Positions 55,483 to 63,918 of a stretch of DNA of 64,000 bases are shown one piece after another (position 1 is the first letter of the stretch; each line of letters starts with the position of its first letter). The stretch lies in the NCBI RefSeq assembly GCF_036174265.1, contig NZ_CP108055.1:1736001-1800000 (forward strand). Reading direction: 5' to 3'. Source of the stretch: Streptomyces sp. NBC_00285 (GTDB taxonomy: Bacteria; Actinomycetota; Actinomycetes; Streptomycetales; Streptomycetaceae). The notes beneath the pieces were generated by a model. The model made no database searches, was not told the origin of the DNA, and saw nothing but the letters and a program-made list of their open reading frames with translations. The translations under genes and the position numbers were made by a program.

Positions 55483-56160
55483 TCACGACGCGAACAGCCG
55501 TACCGGCCATGCCGCATGCGCCTCCGCCCCGATCTCCAGCAGGGGCGCGGAAGCCGAAGGCAACGCATCGACGCCCGCGCCGGCGACGGCCCGCCGGGCC
55601 GCCTCCACCGCCCGATCCGCGACGAGGTCCAGCTCCGGCGCCAGCCGCGCCAGCGCTCCCGTCGCGTCGAACGGGTCGAGGCTCAGCAACCGCACCGCCG
55701 CGGACGCGGGCCCGCTCACGCTCTCGTACGCCGCGCAGTGGGCCGCGTCCAGGGCCTCCAGTCCCGCCGCCCGCGCAGCGAGTCCCAGCACGACCGGCTG
55801 ATGGGCGCCCTTGGGGAACTCCCGGGCCACCGCGTCGAGTTCGTCCGAGGGCCAGGTCGCCCGAGCGGCCCTCATCAGCTGCCGGCCCAGCTTTCGCGCG
55901 GCGACCCGCAGGGCGGGCGACGGCGTGCGGGCGTCCGCGGCCGCGTCCAGCTCCGCGGGAGGGAACCCCAGCACGGCCGCGGCGGCGAACGCGGCCGACA
56001 CCAGGCCCGCCGTGTGCAGCCGCCCCCGGCAGAAGGACTCCAGACTCGCCGCCCCGGTGATCCGCCCCGCCTTGACCGCCGCCTCGGCCCCGCCGGAGTG
56101 CGCGTGCCCTCCGGCGGGAAACCGGCCGTCGGCCAGGACGAGAAGTGCGGCCCGTGACAT
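55483..56160 (-). CDS. ureF: Urease accessory protein UreF
   Basis: 225 residues, start ATG 56160 (GTG at 56163 alternative). UreF features: LLVLADGRFPAGGHAHSGG near the N-terminus and DSxLPxG-like helix content, plus the long alpha-helical LAAAGLEALDAAHCAAYE-type region. UreF is an all-helix protein that gates nickel transfer by UreG. 13 bp after ureC. The next gene in the operon, ureG, comes after a repeat-containing spacer. Confidence 0.9.
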   Translation of the reverse strand: MSRAALLVLADGRFPAGGHAHSGGAEAAVKAGRITGAASLESFCRGRLHTAGLVSAAFAAAAVLGFPPAELDAAADARTPSPALRVAARKLGRQLMRAARATWPSDELDAVAREFPKGAHQPVVLGLAARAAGLEALDAAHCAAYESVSGPASAAVRLLSLDPFDATGALARLAPELDLVADRAVEAARRAVAGAGVDALPSASAPLLEIGAEAHAAWPVRLFAS

Positions 56161-56173
56161 CACAACCACGCCA

Positions 56174-57895
56174 TCAGAAGAGGAAGTAACGCTGGGCCAG
56201 GGGCAGTTCGGCCGCCGGGGTGGCTTCCACCAGTTCACCGTCGATGTGCACGGCGAAGCTGTCGGGGTCGACCCGCACGTCGGGCCGCGCGTCGTTCTCC
56301 CGCATGTCGGCCTTGGTGACCCCGCGCGTCGACTCGATCGCGACGAATCGTTTACCCAGCTGAAGCCGCTCGGGCAGCCCGTCGTCGATGGCCAGGGGCG
56401 CCACGAAGTTGAAGGAGTTCGAGGCGGGGGCCCGTCCGATCGCCCCGAACATCGGCCGCGGAAGGATCGGCTGCGGTGTCGGGATGGACGCGTTGGCGTC
56501 GCCCATCTGCGCGTACGCGATCTGCCCGCCCTTGATGACGAGATGCGGCTTCACCCCGAAGAAGGCGGGCTGCCACAGCACGAGGTCCGCGAGCTTGCCG
56601 GTCTCGACGGAGCCGACCTCGTGGGAGAGTCCCTGGGCGATGGCGGGGTTGATCGTGTACTTGGCGACATAGCGCCGTACCCGATGGTTGTCCGCCCGCC
56701 CGTCACCCGGCAGCGCACCCCGGCGCCGCTTCATGACGTGGGCGGTCTGCCAGGTCCGCATGATGACCTCGCCGACGCGTCCCATGGCCTGGGCGTCGGA
56801 GGAGATGATCGAGATGGCTCCGAGGTCGTGCAGGATGTCCTCGGCGCCGATCGTGGTGGGCCGGATGCGGGACTCGGCGAAGGCGAGGTCCTCCGGCACC
56901 GCGGAGTTGAGATGGTGGCACACCATCAGCATGTCGAGGTGTTCCTCGGCGGTGTTGACGGTGTAGGGGCGGGTCGGGTTGGTCGAGCTGGGCAGCACGT
57001 GCGGCTGCGAGACCACGGTCATGATGTCCGGCGCGTGCCCGCCGCCCGCACCCTCGGTGTGGTAGGCGTGGATGCCCCGCCCGGCGATCGCGGCGAGGGT
57101 GTCGCCGACGAACCCGGCCTCGTTGAGGGTGTCCGTGTGGATGGCGACCTGGACGCCGGTCCGCTCGGCGACGGTCAGCGAGGCGTCGATGACCGCGGGG
57201 GTCGAGCCCCAGTCCTCGTGCAGTTTCAGGCCGAGCGCGCCGCCGCGGATCTGCGACAGCATCGCCTCGTGGGAGACGGTGTTGCCCTTGCCGAGGAAGC
57301 CGATGTTGAGTGGGTACGCCTCCATCGCCTCCATCATCCGGGCGAGGTGCCAGGGGCCGGGCGTGACGGTGGTGGCCTTCGAGCCCTCCGCCGGTCCGGT
57401 GCCGCCGCCGACGATCGTGGTCACCCCGGACGCCAGCGCCTCGTCGGCGATCTGCGGGCAGATGAAGTGGACGTGCGCGTCGACGGCGCCCGCGGTCAGG
57501 ATCCGCCCGTTGCCCGCGATGATCTCGGTCTCGGGGCCGATCACGAGGTCGGGGTGGACACCGTCCATGGTGTCGGGGTTGCCCGCCTTGCCGATGCCGG
57601 TGATCCGGCCGTCGCGGATGCCGACGTCGGCCTTGACGATGCCCCAGTGGTCGACGATGACCGCGCCCGTGATGACGGTGTCCGGGGTGCCTTCGGCGCG
57701 TGTGGCGCGCGACTGGCCCATCGACTCGCGGATGACCTTGCCGCCGCCGAAGACGGCCTCGTCACCGGCGAGCCCGGGGCCGCCGGATCTGTCCTCCTCG
57801 ACCTCGACGATCAGGTCCGTGTCGGCGAGCCGGATGCGGTCGCCGGTGGTGGGGCCGAACAGGTCGGCGTACGCGGCGCGGGAGATCTCAGGCAT
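56174..57895 (-). CDS. ureC: Urease alpha subunit
   Basis: 573 residues from ATG 57895, which has GGAGG at good spacing; the start overlaps the ureB stop by 8 bp. Nickel ligands are intact: His141 and His143 (DAHVHFICP), carbamylated Lys224 (GLKLHEDWG) and His253. The flap Cys326-His327 is present in LMVCHHLN. The enzyme hydrolyses urea to ammonia and carbamate in the cytoplasm. Part of ureABCFGD; no ureE is present, as is usual in Streptomyces. Confidence 0.97.
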   Translation of the reverse strand: MPEISRAAYADLFGPTTGDRIRLADTDLIVEVEEDRSGGPGLAGDEAVFGGGKVIRESMGQSRATRAEGTPDTVITGAVIVDHWGIVKADVGIRDGRITGIGKAGNPDTMDGVHPDLVIGPETEIIAGNGRILTAGAVDAHVHFICPQIADEALASGVTTIVGGGTGPAEGSKATTVTPGPWHLARMMEAMEAYPLNIGFLGKGNTVSHEAMLSQIRGGALGLKLHEDWGSTPAVIDASLTVAERTGVQVAIHTDTLNEAGFVGDTLAAIAGRGIHAYHTEGAGGGHAPDIMTVVSQPHVLPSSTNPTRPYTVNTAEEHLDMLMVCHHLNSAVPEDLAFAESRIRPTTIGAEDILHDLGAISIISSDAQAMGRVGEVIMRTWQTAHVMKRRRGALPGDGRADNHRVRRYVAKYTINPAIAQGLSHEVGSVETGKLADLVLWQPAFFGVKPHLVIKGGQIAYAQMGDANASIPTPQPILPRPMFGAIGRAPASNSFNFVAPLAIDDGLPERLQLGKRFVAIESTRGVTKADMRENDARPDVRVDPDSFAVHIDGELVEATPAAELPLAQRYFLF

Positions 57896-58199
57896 CGAGG
57901 GCACCTCCGGTCTCCCCGCGCAGACCCGGCACCACGCGGGCGCCGGTGAGCGGGACGAGTTCCACCTCGACCGGGATACCGGGCTCGAAGCGCACGGCGG
58001 TGCCGGCGGCGATGTTCAGCCGCCTGCCGTGCGCCGCGGCACGGTCGAACTCCAGGCCGGGGTTGGTCTCGGCGAAGTGGTAGTGGGAGCCGACCTGGAC
58101 GGGCCGGTCGGCGGCGTTGAGGACGGTCAGCCGGGTGACCTCGCGGCCCTCGTTGTAGGCGATCGGCCCGTCGGCGAAGAAGATCTCTCCGGGAATCAT
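57888..58199 (-). CDS. ureB: Urease beta subunit
   Basis: 103 residues from ATG 58199. The family core [19 protein letters not shown] is present, then GTAVRFEPG and [12 protein letters not shown]. Separate beta and gamma subunits are the usual actinobacterial arrangement. It starts 11 bp after ureA ends and overlaps ureC by 8 bp. It is structural in the urease trimer. Confidence 0.95.
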   Translation of the reverse strand: MIPGEIFFADGPIAYNEGREVTRLTVLNAADRPVQVGSHYHFAETNPGLEFDRAAAHGRRLNIAAGTAVRFEPGIPVEVELVPLTGARVVPGLRGETGGALDA

Positions 58200-58210
58200 C
58201 GACGGCCCCC

Positions 58211-58513
58211 TCAGACGATCGGGTCGTGGACGGTGACGAGCTTCGTGCCGTCCGGGAAGGTCGCCTCGACCTGGACGTCGTGGATCATCTCGGGGATGCC
58301 CTCCATGACGTCGTCCCGGGTGAGCAGCTCCCGCCCGGAGACCATGAGTTCGGCGACGGTACGGCCGTCACGCGCCCCTTCGAGGATGTGCGACGTGATG
58401 AGGGCGACCGCCTCGGGGTGGTTGAGCCTGAGCCCGCGGGCCCTGCGCTTCTCCGCCACGTCGGCCGCCACATGGATGAGCAGCCTCTCTTGCTCGTGCG
58501 GGGTCAGTTGCAC
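58211..58513 (-). CDS. ureA: Urease gamma subunit
   Basis: 100 residues from GTG 58513 with GAGGTGGGA upstream; the length is exactly that of UreA. Sequence features are [33 protein letters not shown] and [20 protein letters not shown]. First gene of the urease operon. The 88 bp upstream, up to the stop of the TetR gene, must contain the promoter; no clear motif is seen there. Confidence 0.96.
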   Translation of the reverse strand: MQLTPHEQERLLIHVAADVAEKRRARGLRLNHPEAVALITSHILEGARDGRTVAELMVSGRELLTRDDVMEGIPEMIHDVQVEATFPDGTKLVTVHDPIV

Positions 58514-58601
58514 GTCCCACCTCACAGTCCTCGCTACGGACCGTGCGGGGTCCGGTTGCCGCAGCCCCGGGGCAAACTCCCTGGTGGCGTGGATCCGCAG
58601 G

Positions 58602-59252
58602 CTAGTTGGATCCGGTTTCAGGCAAGTTAACCAAGTCATGATCCCGCACGCTCATCAACGCCCGTAGACCGTCGCCCAGGATCTCGGCGGGCGTCGGCCC
58701 GAACAGCGCCTGCTGCGCGAGGAAACCCATCGCGGTCGCCATCATCGTGCGGGCCACGTGTTCCGGGGGGACGTCCGCCCGCATCACCCCGGCGTCCTGG
58801 TACGCCCGGGTGATCCGCGTCCAGGTCTCACGGACGGCGCCGTAGCCCTCGCGCAGGAGGGCCGCGAGCTCGTCGTTGCGGAGGGTCTCGGTCCACACCT
58901 GGACGACCAGCCGGGGGAACGCCGGCCGGCCGTCCACGGTCAGGGACTCCTTGGCGGCGAGGACACGGGTGAGCACCGACGCCACCAGGACGTCCGGGGA
59001 CGGCGGCGGGCTGCTGCGGGCCGCCTCCTCGAAACCCTCGTGGACCTGGCCCAGCACTTCCCCCACGATCGCGCCGATCAGCTCCTCCTTGCCGCTGAAG
59101 TAGCGGTACACCGCCCCGGCCGACAGGTCGGCCTCCTTCAGCACGTCCTGCATCGACGTGGCGTGGAAACCGTTGCGGGCGAAGCAGATCGAGGCGCCGT
59201 CGAGGATCTGACGGCGGCGGGCGTCGAGGTGTGCCTGGGATACGCGGGCCAT
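58602..59252 (-). CDS. TetR-family regulator, divergent from a membrane protein gene
   Basis: 216 residues from ATG 59252 (ATG 59264 gives four more residues). The helix-turn-helix is [21 protein letters not shown], near residues 35-55, with a lead helix [20 protein letters not shown]. The ligand domain is long and hydrophobic. A 20-bp repeat is at 59264-59283 just upstream of its start, and a second copy lies before the divergent membrane gene. This layout indicates autoregulation plus repression of the neighbour. Confidence 0.9.
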   Translation of the reverse strand: MARVSQAHLDARRRQILDGASICFARNGFHATSMQDVLKEADLSAGAVYRYFSGKEELIGAIVGEVLGQVHEGFEEAARSSPPPSPDVLVASVLTRVLAAKESLTVDGRPAFPRLVVQVWTETLRNDELAALLREGYGAVRETWTRITRAYQDAGVMRADVPPEHVARTMMATAMGFLAQQALFGPTPAEILGDGLRALMSVRDHDLVNLPETGSN

Positions 59253-59263
59253 GTTCCACAACA

Positions 59264-59283
59264 TAAAACGAACATTCCTTCTT
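59264..59283. repeat. 20-bp direct repeat, copy A; candidate TetR operator
   Basis: TAAAACGAACATTCCTTCTT. It matches copy B at 59322-59341 at 18 of 20 positions in the same orientation. It lies 12 nt upstream of the TetR start. The sequence is AT-rich compared with its surroundings. The direct repeat, rather than a palindrome, is unusual for TetR sites, although each copy has some internal symmetry. Confidence 0.65.
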
Positions 59284-59321
59284 GACAAGGCGAGCCAACA
59301 GCGGGACGGTGATGACGAACC

Positions 59322-59341
59322 TAAAACGAACGATCCTTCTT
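59322..59341. repeat. 20-bp direct repeat, copy B; candidate TetR operator
   Basis: TAAAACGAACGATCCTTCTT, 13 nt upstream of the membrane protein start and 58 bp from copy A (about 5.5 helical turns). The position is suited to repression of the divergent membrane gene. Confidence 0.65.
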
Positions 59342-59354
59342 TTTGGAGACTCCC

Positions 59355-60341
59355 ATGGCCACCCGCCGCCTGATCGCGGTCGTCGTCCTCGTGCCGCTGC
59401 TCGCCGCCCTGGCGCTGTGGGCCTTCGCCTGGCCCGCCGCCCGCACCGCACCCCGCGACCTGCCGCTCGGCGTGGCCGGGCCTGCCGCCGCGACCGCACA
59501 GGTGGAGAAACAGCTCCGGAACCACGAGGGCGCCTTCGAGATCCACCGCTACGCCGACGAGGCCGCCGCCCGGACCGCGATCGAGGACCGGACCGTATAC
59601 GGAGCGGTCGTGGTCACCGCACAGGGGCCCGAACTGCTGACCGCCTCGGCCGCGAGCCCGGTCGTCGCCCAACTCCTCCAGCAGGCAGTGGCCCAGCAGA
59701 CCGCGGCGAGCGGCACCGCGCCGAGGACCGTGGACGTCGTCCCCGCCCCCGCATCCGACCCGAGGGGTGCGGCCCTGAGCTCGTCCGTGCTGCCCCTCGC
59801 CCTGGCCGGCATCGTCGCGGGCGCCGTCGTGACCGTGCTCGGGCTGCGAGGACTTCGCGCCGTGGCCGGGCTCACCCTCAGCGCCGCCCTGGTGGGCGTG
59901 ATCGCGGCCGCACTGGCGGACAGCTGGCTCGGCGCCCTGGGCGGCAACTGGTGGGCCGAGGCGGGGACGCTCGCGCTGGCGACCCTGGCGGTGAGCGCGG
60001 CCGTCGCGGGACTCGCCGCCCTCATCGGACACGCGGGGATCGGCGCCGTCGCGTTCCTGGTGATGTTCCTCGGCAACCCGTTCTCGGGCGCCTCCTCGGC
60101 CCCGCAACTGCTGCCGGAGCCGGTCGGCACGATCGGTCAGTGGCTGCCGCCGGGTGCGAGCGCGACGCTGCTGCGCTCGGTGACGTTCTTCGACGGCGCG
60201 GCGGCGACCGGCCCCGCCCTGGCACTCACCTCGTGGGCCGTACTGGGCCTCGGCGCCGTCACGCTCGGCAGCGCGCTGAAGACGCGGGCGAAGAGCACCG
60301 AATCCACCGCCGCGGAGCCCGAACTCACCGCCGTCGGCTGA
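59355..60341 (+). CDS. Membrane protein with an ABC-2/YhgE-like half, probable transport-associated
   Basis: 328 residues from ATG 59355 with TTTTGGAG upstream. An N-terminal helix (about 6-26, LIAVVVLVPLLAALALWAFAW) is followed by an extracytoplasmic domain (about 30-140) with VYGAVVVT and LLTASAASPVVAQLL, then about five helices. The arrangement resembles DUF3533/YhgE-type ABC-2-related proteins. The divergent TetR gene and the operator repeats suggest induction by a toxic compound. No ATPase gene is adjacent. Function uncertain. Confidence 0.7.
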   Translation: MATRRLIAVVVLVPLLAALALWAFAWPAARTAPRDLPLGVAGPAAATAQVEKQLRNHEGAFEIHRYADEAAARTAIEDRTVYGAVVVTAQGPELLTASAASPVVAQLLQQAVAQQTAASGTAPRTVDVVPAPASDPRGAALSSSVLPLALAGIVAGAVVTVLGLRGLRAVAGLTLSAALVGVIAAALADSWLGALGGNWWAEAGTLALATLAVSAAVAGLAALIGHAGIGAVAFLVMFLGNPFSGASSAPQLLPEPVGTIGQWLPPGASATLLRSVTFFDGAAATGPALALTSWAVLGLGAVTLGSALKTRAKSTESTAAEPELTAVG

Positions 60342-60392
60342 CCGAACCGCTCTCGCGTGCACCCCGTCCCGACGGCCGGGGCGCACGCGTTT

Positions 60393-60671
60393 CTACGGGG
60401 CCCCGGCCCCCCGGTGATGCGCCGCGATGCCGAAGCGCTGCTGTTCGCGGGGAGCGGACGCGACCTCGCGCACGGTCGAGACCGAAGTGACCACCTGGTC
60501 CTCGACGGACCCCTGCAGCTTCTCCAGCCGTTCGAGGTCGGCGGCGGAGACCAGGGCGACCAGCGGCTTTCCGTGTCGTGTGACGACGACGCGCTCGCCG
60601 CCGTACACCACCCGGTTGATCAGGTCGGCGAGCTCAGCCCTGGCTTGCGTCACCGGAATCTCGTAGGCCAT
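60393..60671 (-). CDS. Phd/YefM-type antitoxin, without adjacent toxin
   Basis: 92 residues from ATG 60671. The core [39 protein letters not shown] is the Phd/YefM DNA-binding and dimerisation fold; the C-terminus is extended and charged. Antitoxins of this family repress their operon and neutralise a RelE/YoeB or Doc toxin encoded downstream. Here the downstream side is the convergent membrane protein gene and the upstream side a divergent ClpP gene, so no toxin is present. It could be a solitary regulator. Confidence 0.88.
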   Translation of the reverse strand: MAYEIPVTQARAELADLINRVVYGGERVVVTRHGKPLVALVSAADLERLEKLQGSVEDQVVTSVSTVREVASAPREQQRFGIAAHHRGAGAP

Positions 60672-60743
60672 ACCCCCATCATAACGTCACGTACGTCCTG
60701 TACATTTTTGACAGGCAACTCTGCCATGAGCGAGGGGTACGCC

Positions 60744-61379
60744 ATGACCCGACCGACCGCGCGTCACGTCCTGCCCGAGTTCCATGAGCGCACCGGCTCC
60801 GGGCACAGGACGACGGATCCGTACTCGAAGCTCCTGGAGGAGCGGATCGTCTTCCTCGGGACGCGGATCGACGACACCTCGGCGAACGATCTGATGGCGC
60901 AGTTCATGTACCTCGAGTACCAGGACCCCGACCGGGACATCGCGCTGTACATCAACTCCCCCGGCGGCTCGTTCAGCGCGATGTCGGCGATCTACGACAC
61001 GATGCAGTACGTCGGCTGCGACGTGGAGACGACGTGTCTCGGACAGGCCGGGTCCTCCGCGGCGGTGCTGCTGGCGGCGGGCACCCCGGGCAAGCGCTCC
61101 GTGCTGCCGGGCGCGCGGGTGGTGATCCACCAGCCGGCACTGAACGAACCGGTGCACGGGCAGGCCAGTGACCTTGCCGTCCAGGCCGACGAACTGCTCC
61201 GCGTGCGGGCCCGCCTGGAGGAGATGCTCGTCCGGCACACCGGGCGCAGCGCCGAGCAGGTGAGCGCGGACATCGAGCGGGACAGGATCCTGGACGCGCA
61301 GGGCGCGCTGGACCACGGCCTGGTGGACGCGATCGTCCCGAGCCGCAGGTCCACGCGCGGCACGCAAGGCGCGAGGTGA
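60744..61379 (+). CDS. ClpP-family serine protease subunit (paralogue)
   Basis: 211 residues from ATG 60744 with GAGGGG upstream (ATG 60726 is possible). The catalytic triad is present: Ser in [15 protein letters not shown], His in [10 protein letters not shown] and Asp in [20 protein letters not shown]. The hydrophobic [19 protein letters not shown] matches the ClpP core. The normal AASM motif around the serine is AGSS, a clear departure from housekeeping ClpP1/2. Streptomyces carry several clpP operons with partial redundancy. The following gene starts 8 bp later. Confidence 0.9.
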   Translation: MTRPTARHVLPEFHERTGSGHRTTDPYSKLLEERIVFLGTRIDDTSANDLMAQFMYLEYQDPDRDIALYINSPGGSFSAMSAIYDTMQYVGCDVETTCLGQAGSSAAVLLAAGTPGKRSVLPGARVVIHQPALNEPVHGQASDLAVQADELLRVRARLEEMLVRHTGRSAEQVSADIERDRILDAQGALDHGLVDAIVPSRRSTRGTQGAR

Positions 61380-61386
61380 ACTGCCG

Positions 61387-61692
61387 ATGGTGCCGGATCT
61401 CCCACCGCTGCCCGCCCTCACACGCGCCGAGGGCGAGCTGATCGACCGATATCTCGACGTGGTCGACCTGCTGGGCCGGATCAACCCCGCCCGGCACGAG
61501 GACACCTACGGCGGACTGCGCGCGGCGCAGGCGCTGGTGAGCAGGGCGACCGAGTTGCGGGACGCGCTCGCGCTGATGCACCGCCGGGGTGAGCACGAGA
61601 TGCACGCCGCGACTCTGGCGCGGGCCCTGCGGGTCCTGGACGGTGAACGGCGCGCGGCGCGGGTCACCCTCCCGCCCGGCCCGGACGACTGA
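61387..61692 (+). CDS. Small conserved protein downstream of clpP
   Basis: 101 residues from ATG 61387, 8 bp after the ClpP stop and therefore cotranscribed. The sequence is helical and rich in Arg/Glu/Leu (ELIDRYLDVVDLLGRINPARH, ATLARALRVLDGERRAARV). There are no known motifs, no signal peptide and no cysteine. It could be a ClpP-associated adaptor, but that rests only on position. Unknown function. Confidence 0.68.
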   Translation: MVPDLPPLPALTRAEGELIDRYLDVVDLLGRINPARHEDTYGGLRAAQALVSRATELRDALALMHRRGEHEMHAATLARALRVLDGERRAARVTLPPGPDD

Positions 61693-61769
61693 TGCTTCAG
61701 CAGCGGCCCGCGTACCCCGTGGTTCTGACGGGGCGTCCGGAGCGCGGTTGAAACGGACCAGACGACGTA

Positions 61770-61800
61770 CCCCCTGTTGGAGGGGGGGCGGCTCCTTTTT
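61770..61800 (+). terminator. Probable intrinsic terminator of the clpP operon
   Basis: CCCCCT-GTTGG-AGGGGG (61770-61786) is a 6-bp stem with a 5-nt loop, followed after a short GC run by TTTTT (61796-61800). It lies 78 bp after the 101-residue gene. The gap between stem and T-run is longer than ideal. Confidence 0.55.
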
Positions 61801-61885
61801 GACGACCGGAAGGGTCGCGCAACACGCGTAGCGCATGAGCGGAATGAGGAGTTCCTGCGCTGGTCCGGGGGTCCTTCAGCCCCTC

Positions 61886-61910
61886 GACACCTTTCGATCG
61901 CTCAGGTGTC
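61886..61910. promoter_or_regulatory. Inverted repeat GACACCT-N11-AGGTGTC
   Basis: Perfect 7-bp arms with an 11-bp spacer, about 125 bp upstream of the riboswitch. It could be an operator in the promoter region of the cell-wall hydrolase gene, or a hairpin. No known consensus fits. Confidence 0.35.
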
Positions 61911-62006
61911 CACCCGAACGAGTGAGTGGTGAGTAACGCCACAAACCCCCGGTTCTGTTGGGTTTTTCGGACTTCTTTGCGCCAAGATCCCTGTCTGACG
62001 ACAAGC

Positions 62007-62025
62007 CCCCGCCGCAGCGGCGGGG
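62007..62025 (+). promoter_or_regulatory. GC hairpin preceding the riboswitch
   Basis: CCCCGCCG-CAG-CGGCGGGG is a perfect 8-bp stem in the leader, about 10 nt before the riboswitch core. It may insulate or stabilise the leader. Confidence 0.4.
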
Positions 62026-62034
62026 CGATCCGGG

Positions 62035-62228
62035 CGGACGCCGAGTCCTGCCGCCGCCCGGATGACCGGTCGACAGAGGTGCATCGGCAGGAGTGGAGGA
62101 CCCAGGCACGACGGGTCGCCGGAACGGTCACGCCATGACCGGGCCGAGCAGCCCTTGGGGTGAAGCCGCGTCAGCGGCCGGGCAACTTTGTCAGCCCGAA
62201 TCCGACAGGTCATCCTTCACAGGCGGCT
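62035..62228 (+). promoter_or_regulatory. Cyclic di-AMP (ydaO-yuaA) riboswitch in the leader of the NlpC/P60 gene
   Basis: The conserved blocks of the ydaO motif occur in order: CGCCGAGTCCTGCC at 62039-62052, CGGCAGGAGTGGAGGACCCA at 62085-62104, CTTGGGGTGAAGCC near 62153-62166, then CCGGGCAAC and CCCGAATCCGACAGGTCATC, closing with CAGGCG. It ends 16 nt before the hydrolase start. Binding of c-di-AMP to this RNA class turns off cell-wall hydrolase expression in Streptomyces. The boundaries are approximate. Confidence 0.88.
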
Positions 62229-62243
62229 GACGAAGGGTTGCGC

Positions 62244-62717
62244 ATGTCTGCGCTCAATCGTGTCCCGTCGCTGATGGTCCGAGCCGGTACGGCTTCGGCA
62301 CTGACACTCGCCGCTGTGGGCGGCTCTGTCGTGATCCCGGGCTTCGCCGCCGACGCCGCGGCCGCCACGCCGGCGACGAAGGCACTCAAGGTCGCGGCCT
62401 CCAAGAAGGGCTCGCCGTACAGGTACGGCGCCACGGGGCCATCGCGTTTCGACTGCTCAGGGCTCACGATGTACTCGTTCAAGAAGGTGGGCAAGAAGCT
62501 CCCGCGCACGGCGGCCCAGCAGTACAACAAGACCCGGCACATCTCCGCGGGCAGCCGCAAGGCCGGTGACCTGGTGTTCTTCCACTCAGGTTCGAACGTC
62601 TACCACGTCGGTCTCTACGCCGGGAAGGGGAAGATCTGGCACGCCCCCAAGACCGGGGACGTGGTGAGGCTGCAGAAGATCTGGACGAAGAGCGTCTGGT
62701 ACGGCCGGGTCAAGTAA
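62244..62717 (+). CDS. Secreted NlpC/P60-type peptidoglycan hydrolase
   Basis: 157 residues from ATG 62244 with AAGGG upstream. A signal peptide (1 to about 41; ASALTLAAVGGSVVIPGFAAD) is followed directly by a minimal NlpC/P60 catalytic domain. The triad is Cys in RFDCSGLTMYSF, His in VYHVGLYAGKG and a second His in IWHAPKTGDVV. The mature part is basic. It cleaves stem peptides of the wall. Expression is likely set by the c-di-AMP riboswitch in its leader. No SH3b or LysM domain is present. Confidence 0.93.
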   Translation: MSALNRVPSLMVRAGTASALTLAAVGGSVVIPGFAADAAAATPATKALKVAASKKGSPYRYGATGPSRFDCSGLTMYSFKKVGKKLPRTAAQQYNKTRHISAGSRKAGDLVFFHSGSNVYHVGLYAGKGKIWHAPKTGDVVRLQKIWTKSVWYGRVK

Positions 62718-62722
62718 CACCT

Positions 62723-62764
62723 CCGAGGGGGTGACGGCGCCCTGACCGGACGTCACCCCCTCGG
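62723..62764 (+). terminator. Terminator-like hairpin after the NlpC/P60 gene
   Basis: CCGAGGGGGTGACG and CGTCACCCCCTCGG form a perfect 14-bp stem with a 14-nt loop, 5 bp after the stop codon. No clear T-run. Confidence 0.72.
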
Positions 62765-62811
62765 GTCCTTCGGGACGCGCGGCACGGGCTCAGGTGGATA
62801 CCCGCACCGCT

Positions 62812-63414
62812 ATGGCCGACCACCGCCCGTGCACCGCCCGCAACGAGACCCCGCTGGAGCGCGCCGACCGCAACTTCGGCGAGCTGCTCCAGGAACTGCG
62901 CGTCACCCGGACCGGGGTGCAGATCCTCTTCGCGTTCCTGCTGACCCTGGCCCTCACCCAGCGCTTCCCGTCGCTGGACACCTTCCAGCGCGCCACCTAC
63001 GTCACCACCCTGCTGTTCGCGGTGCTCGCCGCGGCCCTCTTCACCGCGCCGGCCGCCCTGCACCGCTCGCTCTTCCAGCGGGGCGCCAAGGCCCGCATCG
63101 TGCAGGTCTCCTCCCGGCTCGCCACGGTCGGCATGGGCGTTCTGGTCCTCGCGTTCACCGGGTCGGTGCTGCTCGTCGCGGACGTGACGACCGGCCGGGC
63201 CGGCGGGGTGGCCGCGGGTACGGCGACCCTGCTGGTGTGTCCGGGCCTGTGGTGGCTGCTTCCCCGACTGGTGTGGCGGGCGGGGCGCGCCGCTGACCAC
63301 GCCACGCAGGCATCCCATGCGGCGCCTCGGCCGCCGGTCCGCGAGCCGGTCAGGCCGCGAGCCACGGCTCGGCCGGGTGTGGCACCCCGGGAACCGTCGC
63401 CGCGCCTGCGGTGA
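62812..63414 (+). CDS. DUF6328-like membrane protein
   Basis: 200 residues from ATG 62812 (GTG 62794 is possible; neither has a good ribosome-binding site). The conserved stretch ERADRNFGELLQELRVTRTGVQILFAFLLTLAL begins at about residue 17. Four transmembrane helices are likely at about 37-53, 66-84, 109-127 and 134-152. The tail beyond 165 is hydrophilic and Pro/Arg-rich. It resembles a family I recall as DUF6328 in Streptomyces. Function unknown. Confidence 0.78.
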   Translation: MADHRPCTARNETPLERADRNFGELLQELRVTRTGVQILFAFLLTLALTQRFPSLDTFQRATYVTTLLFAVLAAALFTAPAALHRSLFQRGAKARIVQVSSRLATVGMGVLVLAFTGSVLLVADVTTGRAGGVAAGTATLLVCPGLWWLLPRLVWRAGRAADHATQASHAAPRPPVREPVRPRATARPGVAPREPSPRLR

Positions 63415-63459
63415 CCCGAAGAGGGCGCGTCGCCCCTGAGCTTCCGGTTGCGCGGTGGG

Positions 63460-63918
63460 TCACGGCTCCTGCTGCCCGGCCGCCGTGACCGGCTGCGCGG
63501 GCACCGTCCACGGGAGTTCGATCGAGACGGTCTTGCCGCCTTCCCGGGTGGGCCTGACTCTGAGCTTGCCGCCGTACTCCGCGGCGAGCCAGCGGATGAT
63601 CACCATCCCCCGACCGTTGTCCTGCTGGACCGCCGCCGGGAGGCGCTTGGGGAAGCGGGGGTGGCTGTCGGTGACCCCGATGCGCAGGTGTTCGTCACGG
63701 TCCAGCTCGATGTCCACCGTGAAGGTGGGTGACTGACCGAACGTGTGCTGTACGGCATTGGTGGCGAGTTCGGAGACGATGAGCCGGACGGTCTCGGCGA
63801 TGTCGGTGGCCGGTGGCAGCCCCCACTCCGCGAGTGTGTTCAGGACATAGGTGCGGGCCGCGGAGACCGAGGCGGGTTCGCTCGGCAGAGTGACGGATGC
63901 TTCCAGGTGGTCTGCCAT
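63460..63918 (-). CDS. RsbW/SpoIIAB-like ATP-binding anti-sigma or signalling protein
   Basis: 152 residues from ATG 63918; an in-frame ATG at 63999 would add 27 residues, but that segment has weaker third-position GC. The HATPase_c_2 fold has the N-box TVRLIVSELATNAVQH, the D-box IGVTDSHP and the G-box DNGRGMVIIRWLAAEYGG. Proteins of this type bind anti-sigma antagonists or sigma factors and are numerous in Streptomyces. It carries the C-terminal Gln/Pro-rich tail often seen in this group. Its partner is unknown. Confidence 0.9.
   Translation of the reverse strand: MADHLEASVTLPSEPASVSAARTYVLNTLAEWGLPPATDIAETVRLIVSELATNAVQHTFGQSPTFTVDIELDRDEHLRIGVTDSHPRFPKRLPAAVQQDNGRGMVIIRWLAAEYGGKLRVRPTREGGKTVSIELPWTVPAQPVTAAGQQEP

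Noticed and set aside
62160..62243. GTG at 62160 as start of the NlpC/P60 gene
   Set aside because: It lies within the conserved core of the riboswitch; ATG 62244 has a ribosome-binding site and precedes the signal peptide.
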